Assembly: GCF_035046505.1 (NCBI RefSeq)
Contig: NC_089825.1
Coordinates: 1,329,029-1,393,028, forward strand
DNA: 64,000 bases
Direction: 5' to 3'
Origin: Tiliqua scincoides
Taxonomy: Eukaryota > Chordata > Lepidosauria > Squamata > Scincidae
Under the pieces are notes generated by a model, which worked only from the letters and a program-made list of their open reading frames with translations, was not told the DNA's origin and ran no database searches. Shown here in pieces: positions 22,103-48,399 of the stretch. Every line of letters starts with the position of its first letter. Positions within the stretch are counted from its first letter, which is position 1. The position numbers and the translations under genes are program-made.

Positions 22103-24105
22103 ATAGGAAAAAAAAATCCAGAGGGAACAAAGTTGAGGGTTGTGGCAGTCCTGTTGCTAACCCTGCCAGCAGCCCAGAGTCTGACGCACTGGGCATCAGA
22201 AGACATCTGTGCCAGCAGGACATCTAGTGTCCTGCCAGGTGCCCCTCAGAAGGCCGCAGCAGGACATGAAGGAAGCATGGTTGTTAAGCAGGTGCATGCA
22301 GGGGGCAATGCCCAGCGATCAGCACCTCCAAACCAGACTATCCCATCCAGCGTTTAAATTGGGATGGCAGCCCTTGCTGCTACCACCCAAAGCTAGGAGA
22401 GACCACAGCGAAGGAGGCTGCCTTGGGGGTAACTGCCCTCCCAGTGTAATGGATTTTCTTCTTGGGGAGTCCTCTTAGAAGCTGGATAGTAGCAAAGGCA
22501 GGCAGTTTCAGAAGTTGGGGACAATCAGTTCCTGCCTAAGTGAACTAGACAGGTAAACAGCAAAATAACTTATTTTTGTTGAAAGAATTTTAAAAGCACC
22601 AAAATGACAAGTAACCATAAGTGTGCTGAGTGAACTTTGCAGATCAGGTGGCTGGATGGAGCTCAATTGCATTTGGGGGCAGAGGGGAGCACACCCATTG
22701 ACATTTTAAAAAATACTAGCTATACCTATTCTTTTTCCTAAAACAAGCTCTCACTCTTTAGAGGTTGTCATGTCACCAGTTAACATGCCAATCCTCCCAC
22801 CTCCCCCTCCCCCCAAAAAAAAATCCTAGCTGGGGCACAGTAGTGCTGTAGGTGAGGCAGTGCACCCACCGGTCTTGCCCAGACCACATCGCAAGCATGC
22901 ACTTTGCCCTCCCTAGTCCATTTCACCATGCGCCTTGTGGTGACATGCCTGCCTCCACTGACACTGGTTCTTGCTGAGCCTGCAGAATATGCACACCCCC
23001 TGGAGGGGAGAGAGTGCACTGCTCCAGAAGATCAGTATGACCAGAGGATGGCAGCTGGGAGCTGGCCAGGATGATGAGCCCTGCTGGAGCATGCCAGAAA
23101 CCCATCTAGGCCACCCTTCTGGTTCACACAGTGGCCCCTCAGCTGCTTCTGACAAGTCCACAAGCAGGAATTGAAGGCACAGGCCTCTCTCACCATTGCT
23201 CCCTTGCCACAAGTACCCCAAAGCAAGCCAAGAACATGTAAAAAAAAAAAATCTCCTTTTCCCCTTCACTTGTGAATGTCTGCTTCTAAGTTGGCACCCC
23301 TTTAGATCAAACCACAGGCAGCATGTCTGTGTGCTGTTCATTCCCCCCCAAATGCCACCTTTGTGCAAGTGTGCACACCCTCTATGGATGTGGCAGGGGG
23401 TAGGAGTACTGACACACCTGCTTGCCTTTCCTGACCAGAAGCATATTGTGTAGCCTTCCCCTGGGGAGGCTCTCACTGTTGGGAGGCCAAAACTGACAGA
23501 GAGCCCAATGTTGCCACAGGTACATCAACTAAACGTAGCTTAACATATGGCCTTGTCTGCCTTGTAAAATCTAGAGGAAGGGTGACTAGTCTCCAGACTT
23601 GGAGGGGTGGCTCATTCCTTGTCTATGAGTTGCCTGATAGTCGCACTTGTGGAGGATTGACCCTTGCCATGGGGAGCCCACCAGAGAAGCTGTGTTTTGG
23701 TGAGGCCATAGAACACACTCAAGGATGGAACCAAGCGAGTTCTCCTGGGTAAACTACTTCGATGTTGGCACTGCAACTACAAAGGCATTGCCTGATCTAC
23801 CCACCTGCTGCACATCCATGGGCCAGGGGTGTGATTGAGTGAGAGGGAAGAACCATACAGGAGGAACAGTCCTTAAGACATCTAGGTCACAGGGTATTTA
23901 GGGCTTTAAAAGCATTGCTCTGGTTTTATTTGTTAGGTGTGTAACATGTAATCTGAAATTAGGTAGCCATTTTTAATACGGTTTATAAGGAGAGAAATAT
24001 TAAATGAAAAGGGCCTGAATTTCTATTTTGATTACATAAGGTTTCCAACATCCACTGGAGCAGCAGGCAAGAATTGGAGTTAAGTGTCAGGTAAGCAAAC
24101 CAGGC
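22103..24105. other. Intergenic, GC-richer, no gene supported
   Basis: A minus-strand open frame of 187 codons at 22913-23476 and several overlapping ones are present. They show no recognisable domain, start context or splice signals and are treated as chance. Around 23880-23960 there may be a worn L2 fragment (minus). No other repeat is named. Confidence 0.4.
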
Positions 24106-24116
24106 TGCCATTAACA

Positions 24117-24834
24117 TTTTGTTGTTGGCAATCTTCAGTTTCGGAAGACTGGTATCGCGCTCTGGATGGTGGTTCTGGCACAGCGTCTAGTGTGGCTGAA
24201 AAGGCCGATTCGGGAGTGACAATCCCCTTCCACACTGACAGCAAGTGTAGTGTGTCCCTGGTCTGTCTCCCTGGCTATGGGCCTTCCTTCTTTGCCTCTT
24301 AGCCTCAGACTGTTGGCCAAGTGTCTCTTCAAACTGGGAAAGGCCATGCTGCACAGCCTGCCTCCAAGCGGGCCGCTCAGAGGCCAGGGTTTCCCACCTG
24401 TTGAGGTCCACTCCTAAGGCCTTCAGATCCCTCTTGCAGATGTCCTTGTATCGCAGCTGTGGTCTACCTGTAGGGCACTTTCCTTGTGCGAGTTCTCCAT
24501 AGAGGAGATCTTTTGGGATCCGGCCATCATCCATTCTCACAACATGACCGAGCCAACGCAGGTGTCTCTGTTTCAGCAGTGCATACATGCTAGGGATTCC
24601 AGCACGTTCCAGGACTGTGTTGTTTGGAACTTTGTCCTGCCAGGTGATGCTGAGGATGCGTCGGAGGCAGCGCATGTGGAATGCGTTCAGTTTCCTCTCC
24701 TGTTGTGAGCGAAGAGTCCATGACTCGCTGCAGTACAGAAGTGTACTCAGGACGCAAGCTCTGTAGACCTGGATCTTGGTATGTTCCGTCAGCTTCTTGT
24801 TGGACCAGACTCTCTTTGTGAGTGACTCTCTTTG
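24117..24834 (-). mobile_element. LINE with C-terminal zinc finger, 5'-truncated, 11-base target duplication
   Basis: The minus strand encodes LTKRVWSNKKLTEHTKIQVY, then LRRILSITWQDKVPN, RHLRWLGHVVRMDDGRIPKD and DLNRWETLASERPAW, ending in a zinc-finger-like tail thrown out of frame near its end. TGCCATTAACA occurs at 24106-24116 and 24835-24845, an exact 11-base target duplication. The tail is GATTGCCAACAACA, without poly(A). The reverse transcriptase core itself is missing. Confidence 0.9.
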
Positions 24835-24845
24835 TGCCATTAACA

Positions 24846-25714
24846 ACTGTTCTAAGAACATGTCAGACTTGCACCTCCAATGACTTCACAGGCCAGGACA
24901 ACATTCCAAGTTCCATCGGTTTGGCCCAGGGTTAGCATTTGGCCAGCAGCCAATTATCTCATGGCTGCCACCTTCCCGACTTGCTGCCTCCAACAGCATA
25001 AAACACAGATCAGGTTTCTAAAACCTGGCAAAAAATGCCAGTGAAGGGTTTGGCAAGCACCACTGCCTCTGCATTCTCAAGCCTCCAGTGATCAAGACAT
25101 GAAACACAAAAAGACACGGGGACCCACATAGTCCAAGGAGAACTTGGGACACCTTCCCAAATGCTATAATTGGAAATACAAAACCATATTGTGCATCAGG
25201 GCAGATCATAGGTCACTGGATGGTTTGCATAAGGATCAGAAAGGTTTCCGAATTCTGAATGTTTAGCAATAGGAAGAAAGTGGGGTTTCCCCACCACAAA
25301 ATTATGCTGTTAACTTCTCTGATATGCAGCAATTCAAATGTAGATTGGTATTTATATCTGCAGGTCATCCTGGTGTATGGCTCATGGGGTGCAGGAAGTC
25401 ACTGGCTCCACCCCCTTAAGCCTCTGGCTCTGGCAAGGTTCTAACAAAGATTCCACAACCCTGCTAACTGGACTCAGAGGCACTTGCTCAAGTGGTGTAC
25501 CTCTTTGCCTCTCTCCTCTTCAAAGGCAACTGGATGTCCAAGATTAGGGTCTGGTCCTCACTCTGGAAGCTAGTTAAAACCAACTTCTGAGAAGAACCCC
25601 CTTTTTAGCAGATGGCTACTGTCTCCAAGGGGTGAATAGCTTACGCAAGGGAGCAGAAATTAATGACATACCTCTTGAAAGCATATAAACACATAGAGCT
25701 GAAGACATACAACC
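24846..25714. other. Intergenic, no feature recognised
   Basis: Sequence downstream of the MEIOC-like transcription unit. No exon or named repeat is seen. Confidence 0.4.
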
Positions 25715-28700
25715 ACACAGAGCTAAATATTAAATACTTTAATTGTTTTAAGTGTTAGCCAGCACACATAACAAGTATTCAGTGGCATTTACAAAAAAAG
25801 GGAGGAGGGAAAAAAGATACTCTTACACAAGAAACAGTAGCTGATAATTACCTTAGATATAACTAAACACTAGTGGTAACAAGCAAGCTCATACCAACTC
25901 TGATAAGGAAAAACTGCACATAAAAACAAAAACGCAAACATTTTACTCACCATGATTTTTATAGGATTGATCACAAATCTTAATAAACCTTTCTCCAAAC
26001 ATTTCAACCTTCTCCACTTATCTACTATTGAAGATTATACAGAAATATATGGTGCACACATTAAGTGACTTCACACAAAGACCCAGCTGTGGCTACTTGG
26101 CATTGCTTGACAACACACTACCAAAGGAGGCCCCAGCAGATAAGTGCCGATAATCATCGAGAAGTTACAGAAGAGGTAGAAGAGAGGTTTTTGCAGCTTT
26201 CAGATCCACAGTTTCCAGATACAATGAATCAGCACCTAATATGACCAGTGATTAAGTATCTTAACAATTGTCCTGTGTAGACTCATTTCAGTTCAATCTA
26301 CTCAATCTGTTTAGTAATAGGCATTTCAATTACACCACCAACAGTGTACAAGTTTTTACAGTAAAACAAGATTGGCCAAAGACGCACAAGGTATTATGCT
26401 AAAAGCAGTATATTAAAATAGTTTATCTTCACATTATTAGTAATAAAAATAAAAAGCAAAGCAATCTTCTCATTCTATTCACCCTGGAAATTACCTCATT
26501 TGGCTGAAAAAGCTATATTTCTGCACATCACCCAACAGACATTGTCTGTAGTGATTTCAAGTTGATGTACAGTAACTTCATCTTTCTTTTAGTGATGTTA
26601 CCAGCAAATAAAACTACCATTAAAGTTTTTCTAATAAAGAAGCCAAGAGGACTAACAGTTATTCTCAGTTTGTTAAAAATTCCCCAAACACAAGCCTGGC
26701 CTCTGTAAGATGACCACATGTTTTTGCATCATAAAACTGTAGTATTGCTACAAAGTTCAACAAAATATTCAAATTTAATGAAAAAAAACAAGTTGTAAGA
26801 TACTACAAAGTTCTGTTGTAAAATCATTCAAAAAAAAAAAGTACATCTGTTCATTCTCATATTTCTATACAAAGGTTTACCAAAAGTTTAACTATGCTGG
26901 TGACTGAGACCCATAAGATCCATTCTGAGACGAGTTTTCACACAAGCAAGCCATGACCAGCACTACCAATACACACAATGCTGAACAGTCAAAAACCTAT
27001 GTTTGTCAGTTCAGCAACCACGTACAACTGTCTGCTTTATAGTCCTCATTCTGAAAAGGTGCTTTAATAAAGAATGTTGGAGTCGGTTGAAACCACACAT
27101 TCAAGGAAAACCAGAGCCTATAATCAGCGATATAATTAACCAAGGGGGGAAAAAATCAATAAAAGCCACTAAACCAAGTAAACCAAGACAACACCAGTTT
27201 TCTCCATCCTTTAAACATAGATTAAGGTCAGAGGAATGTGCCAAGCATTCCGAATGCTGAGAAGGCTTTTGGACTTCTTTCACTCAAAACACGAGTCCCC
27301 AAACTACTGCTAAAACTTGAGGATTTCCAAAAGTTGTATACTGAAAGGTCCTGAGAACCTATTGTTCCAATAAAAAGTGACACAAGCACTGCTGGGCATG
27401 GACAAGCCCGTGCATCTGTCTACACAGTTTGTGGCCTGTGCATACTGAACTCAGCGACTTTTGAAACTAGAAGACCAATATTTTTTGAAACACACACTGC
27501 ACTATTCACCTCATAGGAAATACAACATAGATCAATCTTACAGCACTAAAGAAAAATCTCTTGTCTATGACTTGAATAAGTCCTATATAAAAAAAGAATA
27601 TCTCCACCAAAAAAAAGCAGATTCAGTTCCCTGTTTCCTTGATGGTCACTGGGTCCCATTCAAGTGTCTCAGTCTTTGCTGCTCTTCACACCAGATCTAC
27701 CAACTTCACAGCTCCCACATATAAGATAAGAGAACTAGCTTTCCACAGAAGGGTTGCTATACAAATACAGAACAACCACAGACAAATCTCCCAAAAATTT
27801 TATAGATAAAAATCTAAGCTTTGCATCTCTATACTGCATAATTTAATGTAACTGGTATTACAGTCCTTCCAAGGCAAGGTACAAGTTCAGCAAGGCCCTG
27901 CTTCTGGAGCAATGTTAGAGTGCTGTCTTCTGAGCAGTGGCGCATGCTTCAGCAAGGGTCCAAAGGGAAAAGAACTTACAGAACATAAATCAATTTTCCT
28001 TGAAAGTTAAATACATGCTGAAAAAACGTAAGCAAAGGAACAGCTTTTCAGATACTAGCAACAGCACATGGTTTACACTGCTCAATAAACTGGTGGGGGG
28101 GGGGCCAACACCATGCCATATGGCTTCATTCAGACCATGATATAATAAATAGCTCAGCCTTGTGCCTAGCAAATTTGATCCGGTTGCAAAGCAGTTCAAC
28201 CGTTATGCATTTCCATTCATCACATGGAAGCCAAACCCTGTCTGTCAGGGGTGTCTCTGTCAGATGTGGTTGTTAGCTAAAGGCACCAAAAAGCCTGCCT
28301 AAACACTGCTGGCAAGACAACCTCCTGCACAGAAAAACTCAAGTGTAATAGAAAAAAAGTACAACATTTAGTTTCACCCTTTGATGGGCATCTCTTACTG
28401 CCATTTATAAAGAGAGCTGGGAATGCAATTGAGAATAGATGCCGTGATAAGTGCCAGAACTAAAACACCTTACATACTCTAAAGCGAGGGAACTCAGTGC
28501 TGGAAACTGTTTATAGAACAGTCACACACTAAACCATTAGCTGTCTAATGCAGATTATTATTATACGTTTAGTATATTGCTCAGCTGCAACACAAAGTGA
28601 ACACACCATTATACTGACCTTTTAAAACTGTTAAAGGCACAAACCAATTATAATCACTTTTTAAACTCACAGAGATCTTAATGTGCGTAATATACTCACT

Positions 28701-30740
28701 AGTACAACACATTCTTTAAGTATAATTTTGTAAACATACAAAATAGACTATTAAACAATGATTCATAACTTAATATTGTAGTAATAAAATTTAACCAATT
28801 CTTTTTACTCTATATTCTAATTCACAAAAGCATATTTGATTTTATGACATTTAGTGCAAAATACACACACAAAAAGCATACATTTCTTCAGCATTAAACT
28901 TTAAGCTAAACCTAAGGCTCAAAATAACAATTACAATTTTCCATTAAGAATATGGCACATTTGTGAAGATTGCGCCTCTCAAAGATTCCTTTTATAAAAA
29001 AGAAAAGTCTACAGAAGAATGTGAGGTACTGTATTTGCAATTTTCGTACTGCACTTGTCAAGTTCCTTGTAATCGTTATACATTTGCTCTCAAGGTTGGC
29101 AAGCTCAAAATTAAACACTGTCGGGAACATTTGGTAAGTGCATATATAATGTATCAATTATGTTTCACAGAACAATATCAAATTTAATATAGTACTAACT
29201 ACACCAGGTGAAGTCTGCTCCAAGTTTTTGCAGTTGTTTGTCTCTACTATCCCTCACATTTTCAATGAGATTTTGTTAGAAACCGCTTTCCAAACTTTTT
29301 CATTCGCATACTATAAACACACATGCCCTTGCTTATCAGTACACAGAGGTGATCTTACACTTTACAAGATTACTGAAGCACTAATACTTGTAAGTAATAA
29401 GGACCTAATTAAGGAAGACCCAACCTAGAGATCCCTCGAATGGAGAGAAGTGCACCTGCCTCCCCCCCCCCCACAACTCCAGCAGGATCTACAGTTATCT
29501 AGCCTCACCCTCCATCACTCACTGCAATGTTGAGGACAGCTTTGCCTGCGTACAGTACCCCATCACTTGCATGGGGCTGCCCCCAAAATTCCAATGAAAG
29601 GGGAAACACGTACCTGAATTGGGCAAAACCAACAAAAACTAAGGAAAGTTTTGGGATGATACCTTCTAGTCAAAATGCTCACCTTGTACATTCACACTGG
29701 CATGTAACAGATCTGATTGTCTAAGACACAGAATGAAGGCTAGCAATAGTGATTTAACATAGAAATCTCCTCATGCTAAAAACAAATCAGCCAGCTTTGG
29801 TAACTAGTATAGAGCTAGGTATTCTATAAACACTCTGTTGCTATTAACATAAAATTCTGTGTATACTTATAGTGTACACACACCCACAAAGACTTCCTGA
29901 GCATACATTAAGCCTGATTATTAGATCTGACAAGAGATCAAATGTACATTAAAATATATTGACCATGAAAATAAACACATCATTAACAGTCACGATCTCT
30001 CATCAAGTGCATACCAAGTTAAATAGGAGTTTAAGCCACTAAGTGAATCCATGTATTCAATTTATAATTATAAATGATGGTCACTGGTCAGTGCTTGCCA
30101 CAATATATTTACTGCACCATATTAAGAACTCCTTATGTCCTTCTTCCCCAGCCCACAGATTTTATTAACAAACCACCATTATAGTAACTGAATTAAGCAA
30201 CACAACTTCACAAATCTAATGTAAACACAAACTACATTAGCTACAGGTTGCTTCAGCCAGAACTTTGGAAATTACCTCAAGAATTTCAGCTTCCAGCAAT
30301 GTAACAAAGAAATGCATGTTATTCATTGTCTATTAATAACAAAACATCATCTTTAGCAACCACTTTGGCACTTAAAAGAATAATGTAATAAAAAACAAAA
30401 ATGGATCTTATAAAAAAGTGTAAAAAATTGCAACACAGTAGAATCAGCTTCGTCACTTGCCAGTTTCCTAGCAAGTGGATTATGGATTAAATCATAGCTT
30501 TAGGCTGAAGATCAAGATGAGAAGCCACAACTGCTTCGCTCCACTTCTCTAACACCCTTTTCTATTTTCTATTGCAGACAAAAGACAACCAATATGAAGA
30601 CTGCTGCGATACTGTTACAGACACGCACATATCCAGACTAGACTGTCCCAGCAGTGGAAATGCAACACAGGCCAGTTAGGCTTGCTTCGCTGACTGGGGT
30701 ATTTTCCAGACTCCTGCAAGATTTGCTTTTTCTGATATGT
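25715..30740 (-). other. Candidate long 3' UTR of the MEIOC-like gene
   Basis: About 5 kb, AT-rich, with none of the repeats that fill the rest of the window and no open frame worth naming. It begins (minus strand) directly after the stop at 30741. An ATTAAA polyadenylation hexamer lies at 25743-25738, and common repeats reappear past it. A homogeneous, repeat-poor, non-coding tract next to a stop codon is what a long 3' UTR looks like; transcript data are needed to fix its end. Confidence 0.4.
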
Positions 30741-43380
<12,640 letters not shown>

Positions 43381-43529
43381 AGATTATACCTATTTAAAAA
43401 TAATTAAATGTCAGTAGCCAGAAACTTGGTTGGTTTTTTGTTTTGTTTTTTTACAAACTTGGCTGGTTCATCAGCTGTAGCAGTATTTAAAGTAAGCAGA
43501 CCTAGCCTGTTATTAATGCATTGATTATA

Positions 43530-43672
43530 CTAAGCTTGGACTACTGCAATGCTCTCAACAAAATTTGATTTTAATTGTTCAAATGTGATACTATTCATTT
43601 CATCACTGATTGTATTGGATGCTTATTCTGTACACTGCCTCTGAAAAATTATATTTTTTAAGGCAGAATAAT
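43530..43672 (+). mobile_element. Old L2 LINE fragment
   Basis: CTTGGACTACTGCAATGCTC is the L2 LDYCNAL motif. It jumps, after an internal deletion, to the 3' UTR (TGTATTGGATGC...ACACTGCCTCTGA...AAGGCAGAATAATAA). Confidence 0.6.
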
Positions 43673-43822
43673 AAGAGACTTGTGAAGTATTTAACAAGAC
43701 TATATGTGACTAGATATTAACTTAAGAGCCATGTTGTCCAGTATTTCAATGAAAAATATGGTGGGCATAGATCAAAACTAAAATACCGACATTCAATAAT
43801 GTACAGTACTTCATTCAGTGAA

Positions 43823-43900
43823 CAGTGTGATCCTATGCAATAGTAAATCCCACTGAGTTCAGTGGGGCTTACTCCAAATAAGCATGCATTGGATTTCACT
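43823..43900 (+). repeat. Palindromic interspersed repeat (AGTAAGCCCCATT family), copy 2
   Basis: GTGATCCTATGCAATAGTAA, then CCCACTGAGTTCAGTGGGGC and TTACTCC...AAGCATGCATTGGAT. A worn third copy follows at about 44071-44140. In the 5' UTR intron of the MEIOC-like gene. Confidence 0.6.
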
Positions 43901-44362
43901 GTGAATCTTGCTTTCATTCAACAATACCGTCCTCTCCCCTGAAGCTTAAATGTTTTCCTACCACAATTCATTAAAAAAATGTTCCACAAAAAGAAATACT
44001 TGCTGCCAAATGTGCTTCTTGAGCTTCTACAATTTGACAAATATTGCAATAAAGGGTGAAATTCTAAACACCTACTAGGGAGTAAGACATACTGAACAAC
44101 AGTGGTACCTGGGGAAGCATATACAGGATTGCTCTGCAAATCTGCAGATTAAGGGCCCAATTACATGCAACACCCAGTTGCATGAATGTCCCCAAGTCTC
44201 TTTTGTTTAACAAAGTGAAGTTTACAAGCTAAAACACAAAACTGACATGTGTTTCTTAACCTTTTTCTTTAATATTCACTCCACTAAAAATCACATAACT
44301 CCCCCAGCTGCTTTTTACCTTGCAAGGGAAAAGATACAGCTATTTTCATTTTCCCAACAGAG

Positions 44363-44547
44363 TAGGGTTACCAGAAACAAAGTAGGACACAGTGCCTATA
44401 CCTTTAACCACTGTACAGAAGAGGGTATTTTGACAGGTGCAGCTTTTTAAACCCTTCCATGTGGAGCTGCACCTGCCAAAACTGCCTCTTCTGTACAATG
44501 GTTAAAAGATATAGGCACTCTGTCCCACTTTGTATCTGGTAACCCTA
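44363..44547. mobile_element. Near-perfect palindromic hAT-like MITE, 8-base target duplication
   Basis: A 185-base hairpin: the left half starts TAGGGTTACCAGAAACAAAG and the right half, complemented, starts TAGGGTTACCAGATACAAAG. The arms run about 90 bases with roughly a dozen mismatches. Flanks CAACAGAG (44355-44362) and CAAGAGAG (44548-44555) agree at seven of eight. Non-coding. Confidence 0.8.
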
Positions 44548-44626
44548 CAAGAGAGCAGCTTATGACCTGTGGGCAGCAAAACACTGCTGATGTGCTACCA
44601 AAAAATTCAGTGTCGTAACTACCTGT

Positions 44627-45100
44627 ATCCCCTGGGGGCTGGGGATAAGAATAGGTCCTCAGTTTGGCTGTATTTGTCGTAAGAGGCAACTAAACAGCCA
44701 CCGGGTAGATGGGACTCGTCAGCCTGGGAAGGCAGCTCATCTGAGAGAAGGAAAACTCTGATCCCAAACCTCCACTGCCTTGTGGCTACATCCAGTTATG
44801 GAAAAGGCTTCAGGAGTCAACCTCGAGGCAAAATCCGGAGCCGGAGTCCCTGAGGCAGTTCATGGCTGAACACAGTCATGTTCTGGCAACTCCTGCGACG
44901 CCGCTGGAACCAACCGTATAGGCCTCTGCCTTTCCATTGGACCATTTCAGCAACGTGGAGAGGGGGGATTTGCTGCATGGGTAGCAGCCTATCCTCCATA
45001 CCAACTTTACCCAGGCTTCGCGCACTGGAGAGGACACTCTGTTCCAGAACCACCATTCAGAGCGTGAAACCATAGTCTTCCGAGACTGAAGGATGCCAAC
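44627..45100 (+). mobile_element. SINE-like element, full-length copy 3
   Basis: Same family as 2135-2607 and almost collinear with it. Flanks AACTACCTGT (44617-44626) and AACTGCCTGT (45104-45113) look like a 10-base target duplication with one change. Confidence 0.85.
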
Positions 45101-45613
45101 AAGAACTGCCTGTTGTAATGTCACTTCAATTTCAAAAGAATGCATTGATTTTAGTTTTTCTAACAATTAAAGCCATGCCCACCATACTCTCTCCTGCATT
45201 TCCTCTTCTGCTTCTTCCCAAAATTCTATCCTTTATTAATCTCACATATGCCCTGTTCCTTTATTATCCTGATAACTTCATACTTCAACTGCATAGCCTG
45301 CGTGTAAACACACTGCCATTTCTAGCTATACTATACAGTGTGCTTTTTAAGTAATTATATCACTTTCCACATACATATTCAGTCTTACAAGAGTCATGTA
45401 ACAAAAGCCAGCACAGGATCTCAGCTGCAGCACAGTCTATCATCAATACTCTGGACTGTACTTTACAGATTGCAGAAGTATCACAGCTGAGATGCAGTAT
45501 CATTCATCACTCTGGTCACACTGACACTTATATGAGAGAGTGCTGTTGAATGGAGCTGAAGACAGAATCATGAGCATTCCCCATGAGGTCAGGCCACAAA
45601 AAGAGTTAGCACC

Positions 45614-45879
45614 TGAATGGTGGTTCTGGAACAGCATCTAGTGGCTGAAAAGGCCAATTCGGGAGTGACAATCCCTTCCACACCGGGAGCAAGTGCAGTC
45701 TGTCCCTGGTCTGTCTCCCTGGCTACGGGCCTTCCTTCTTTGCCTCTTTGCCTCAGACTGTTGGCCAAGTGTCTCTTCAAACTGGGAAAGGCCATGCTGC
45801 ACAGCCTGCCTCCAAGCGGGCCACTCAGAGGCCAGGGTTTGCCACTTGTTGAGGTCCACTCCTAAGGCCTTCAGATCCC
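45614..45879 (-). mobile_element. LINE 3' fragment (zinc-finger LINE)
   Basis: Minus strand reads DLNKWQTLASEWPAW through QRRKARSQGDRPGTDCTC to a zinc-finger end; the last 40 bases of the LINE are missing here. A stray 3' tail (GTTGGCATCCTTCAATCTTG) sits at 45929-45951 beside a short tandem duplication, as if the end had been separated. Confidence 0.8.
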
Positions 45880-45951
45880 TTGAATGCTATATTACTTATG
45901 CTTTAACACACAGACTCTAGGGGCATTGTTGGCATCCTTCAATCTTGGAAG

Positions 45952-48399
45952 GCACATTACTTTTAAATGACTCTAGAGGCACATTACTTTTAAATGACAG
46001 TTACAAAAGGACTCAATGAGATCATTACAATTACTCAGGAATATCATTATGTTCCCAATGACACACTGGTACCAAATGCTTCAAACTATGCTTATTAAAT
46101 GAGTGAGTAAACATTACCAGGATGTAAACAGTATAATCATCAAACTGGGAATCAATAACTGATAAAACTGTTAACTTACTGAATACAGTATTATTTAAAG
46201 ATATTTTATGGGTTTGCCCGTGATAGTTCTCAGTGACTCATGATAGTTCCAGTGCCAAAGAATTCAAATTTGACTTTTGCTGCAATCCTGAACATACGTA
46301 CTCAGAATTAATCTTCCCAAATTTGTATATAAAGAACTTGTGAGAAAGACATCGTGCAAATATTACCATAATTTCAAAAGATACCAGAAATTAAGAGTAA
46401 GGAGTCCCTGCTAAGCTACATAAACATCCAGTGCCAGGAATTCAACGCAGTGAAGCAGTAAACAACATACACACACACACAAAATACTACTTCACATATT
46501 TATAAACTTCACCTTTCTCCGCCCAAACGCTATTTCAGCATCTCCATTAGCACAACACTGTACACCTGCTCTTACCCTGATCTTTAGCATGAAAGGGAAG
46601 GAAAAATTAATCTTTAGTCTTAAGACACACACTTATTAAACACACTTATTTACACACACTAATGCTTCTTCTAACCATACTACAAATTTAAACTACTTTA
46701 AAGTACAACTCCAAAAAAAGTACAACAAATGTAAGATTACATTTTACACCTTGCCTGTCCAGATTCAGAAAGAAAGAAAAAGTTAGCCTGTCTTCAAAAA
46801 TTATTCTAACTCTCCAAACCTGTAAAGGAGAAATCATGAATGCAAGCCACTGGGAGAGACTGGCAGCACTGTTATATATACATGCAGTTGGCTGTCCTTC
46901 CAGCATAGCAACCTATATCTATGATACTGCGCCTTGTCCAACTGCCTCAATGCTGCTGTTGTGGGACGCTTACACATGACAACTTCATTACTGTTCACAT
47001 ACAGAAACTGTTGCTAGGCTAAGGCTAATGCCTGTTCTCCAGGATAAACAACAGAGAACACGGGACTGGGTCTGTGCACAGAAGCAAATTCAAAAAGCAA
47101 AGTAATTGCACTATCAAGTCCACAGATTCCCAGAGAACCACCCCACAGAAAGCCTGCAGGTATTTTAAAGCCACCATGTATGCCCCAAACGCACAGTTCC
47201 TATTTAAATGAATCTACAATGGTACACCTCCCCCTCAAAGATTTCAAAGGTCCTACCTACCTTTTCAAAGCAAGAAAAACACTGAGCTTACATTTTTGGC
47301 CTTCTTCCTCCACAACCAGCCTCAGCCATGCCTGATGTCACTCAAATACCAGTATGAAAAGTATTGTGGGAATTGTAGTCTTCAGACCACAGAGAAAAGC
47401 TACAAAGAATACTCAAATACTGCAATCACTGTGCATAGGAATGAACCAGGAAAACAGCCTCATCTCATACATAAATTCTTAGTAGTAAGTCCCTCATTCA
47501 GTGGGACTTACTTACTAGTAAGCCGGCATAGGACCCAAGCCCCAATCAACATTTCCATTTCCCATGTCTGTAACTTGAGTATAATATCTACACTAGTTAG
47601 AAAGCAGTTTTCAAACAATAAGCAATTATCTTCTGCTTTCACACTCACATTCAACGTTCTATAAGGAGTTCTCTTCCTACAGCTGTAGAAATGCCTTCAG
47701 TTAGGCGGATGTGATTAAACGTTTCTGTATCAGAATGTACAAGGGGATATGTGAGGAGAAATGGGTTCAGAGCACTATAGCTATCTAAGCAGAGTACAAT
47801 ACATACAACAACTACACAAGAATATGAATCATAAAATTCACATTGTGAACATTATTTTTCTGTCACCTGCTTTAAAAAGACACCCATAAATCGGCTACAT
47901 AAATTTCAAATGAATCCCCTGCCCCACCATATACACATTTTCTTAGGTCAACAGGCTTATTTTTAAAATTAATATCACACAGCACTAAGTTTGACAATGC
48001 CATTTTACCTAAATGGAGCAAACAATCACAGTAGCAAACACAGCAATTAAGAAGTAAACTCCAACAATATTCAAATCAAGAATATACCAGCAGAAAAGAA
48101 TATACACAGATACATATCACTATAGTAACAATTCAGAAACCAGTAAGACAGATCAAGTCTTCAGGCAAAAAAACACTATAATAATATTATTATTTATTAT
48201 AATAATAAATAGCACCACCAGCACTATCCCTCCTGGCTCCCATTTTTGGGTATTCTGTAAACATTAGCAACAACAACAATCTTGTAAATAAACTTAACAT
48301 CTTTCCTCAGATATTCAAAGGCAAAAATTATTCAGATCTTCTTTAAGCACTCAGATCTATAAGACAAAGAGCAGAAAAGAAGCTTCTGCTAATCTGATA
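45952..48399. other. 5' UTR intron of the MEIOC-like gene
   Basis: Mostly unique AT-rich sequence. A small copy of the palindromic repeat lies at 47484-47530 (AGTAAGTCCCTCATTCAGTG, then GGACTTACTTACT). No exon is supported. Confidence 0.4.

Noticed and set aside
22913-23476. Minus-strand open frame of 187 codons
   Set aside because: No recognisable domain, low-complexity Cys/Ser/Trp-rich composition, no splice or promoter context.
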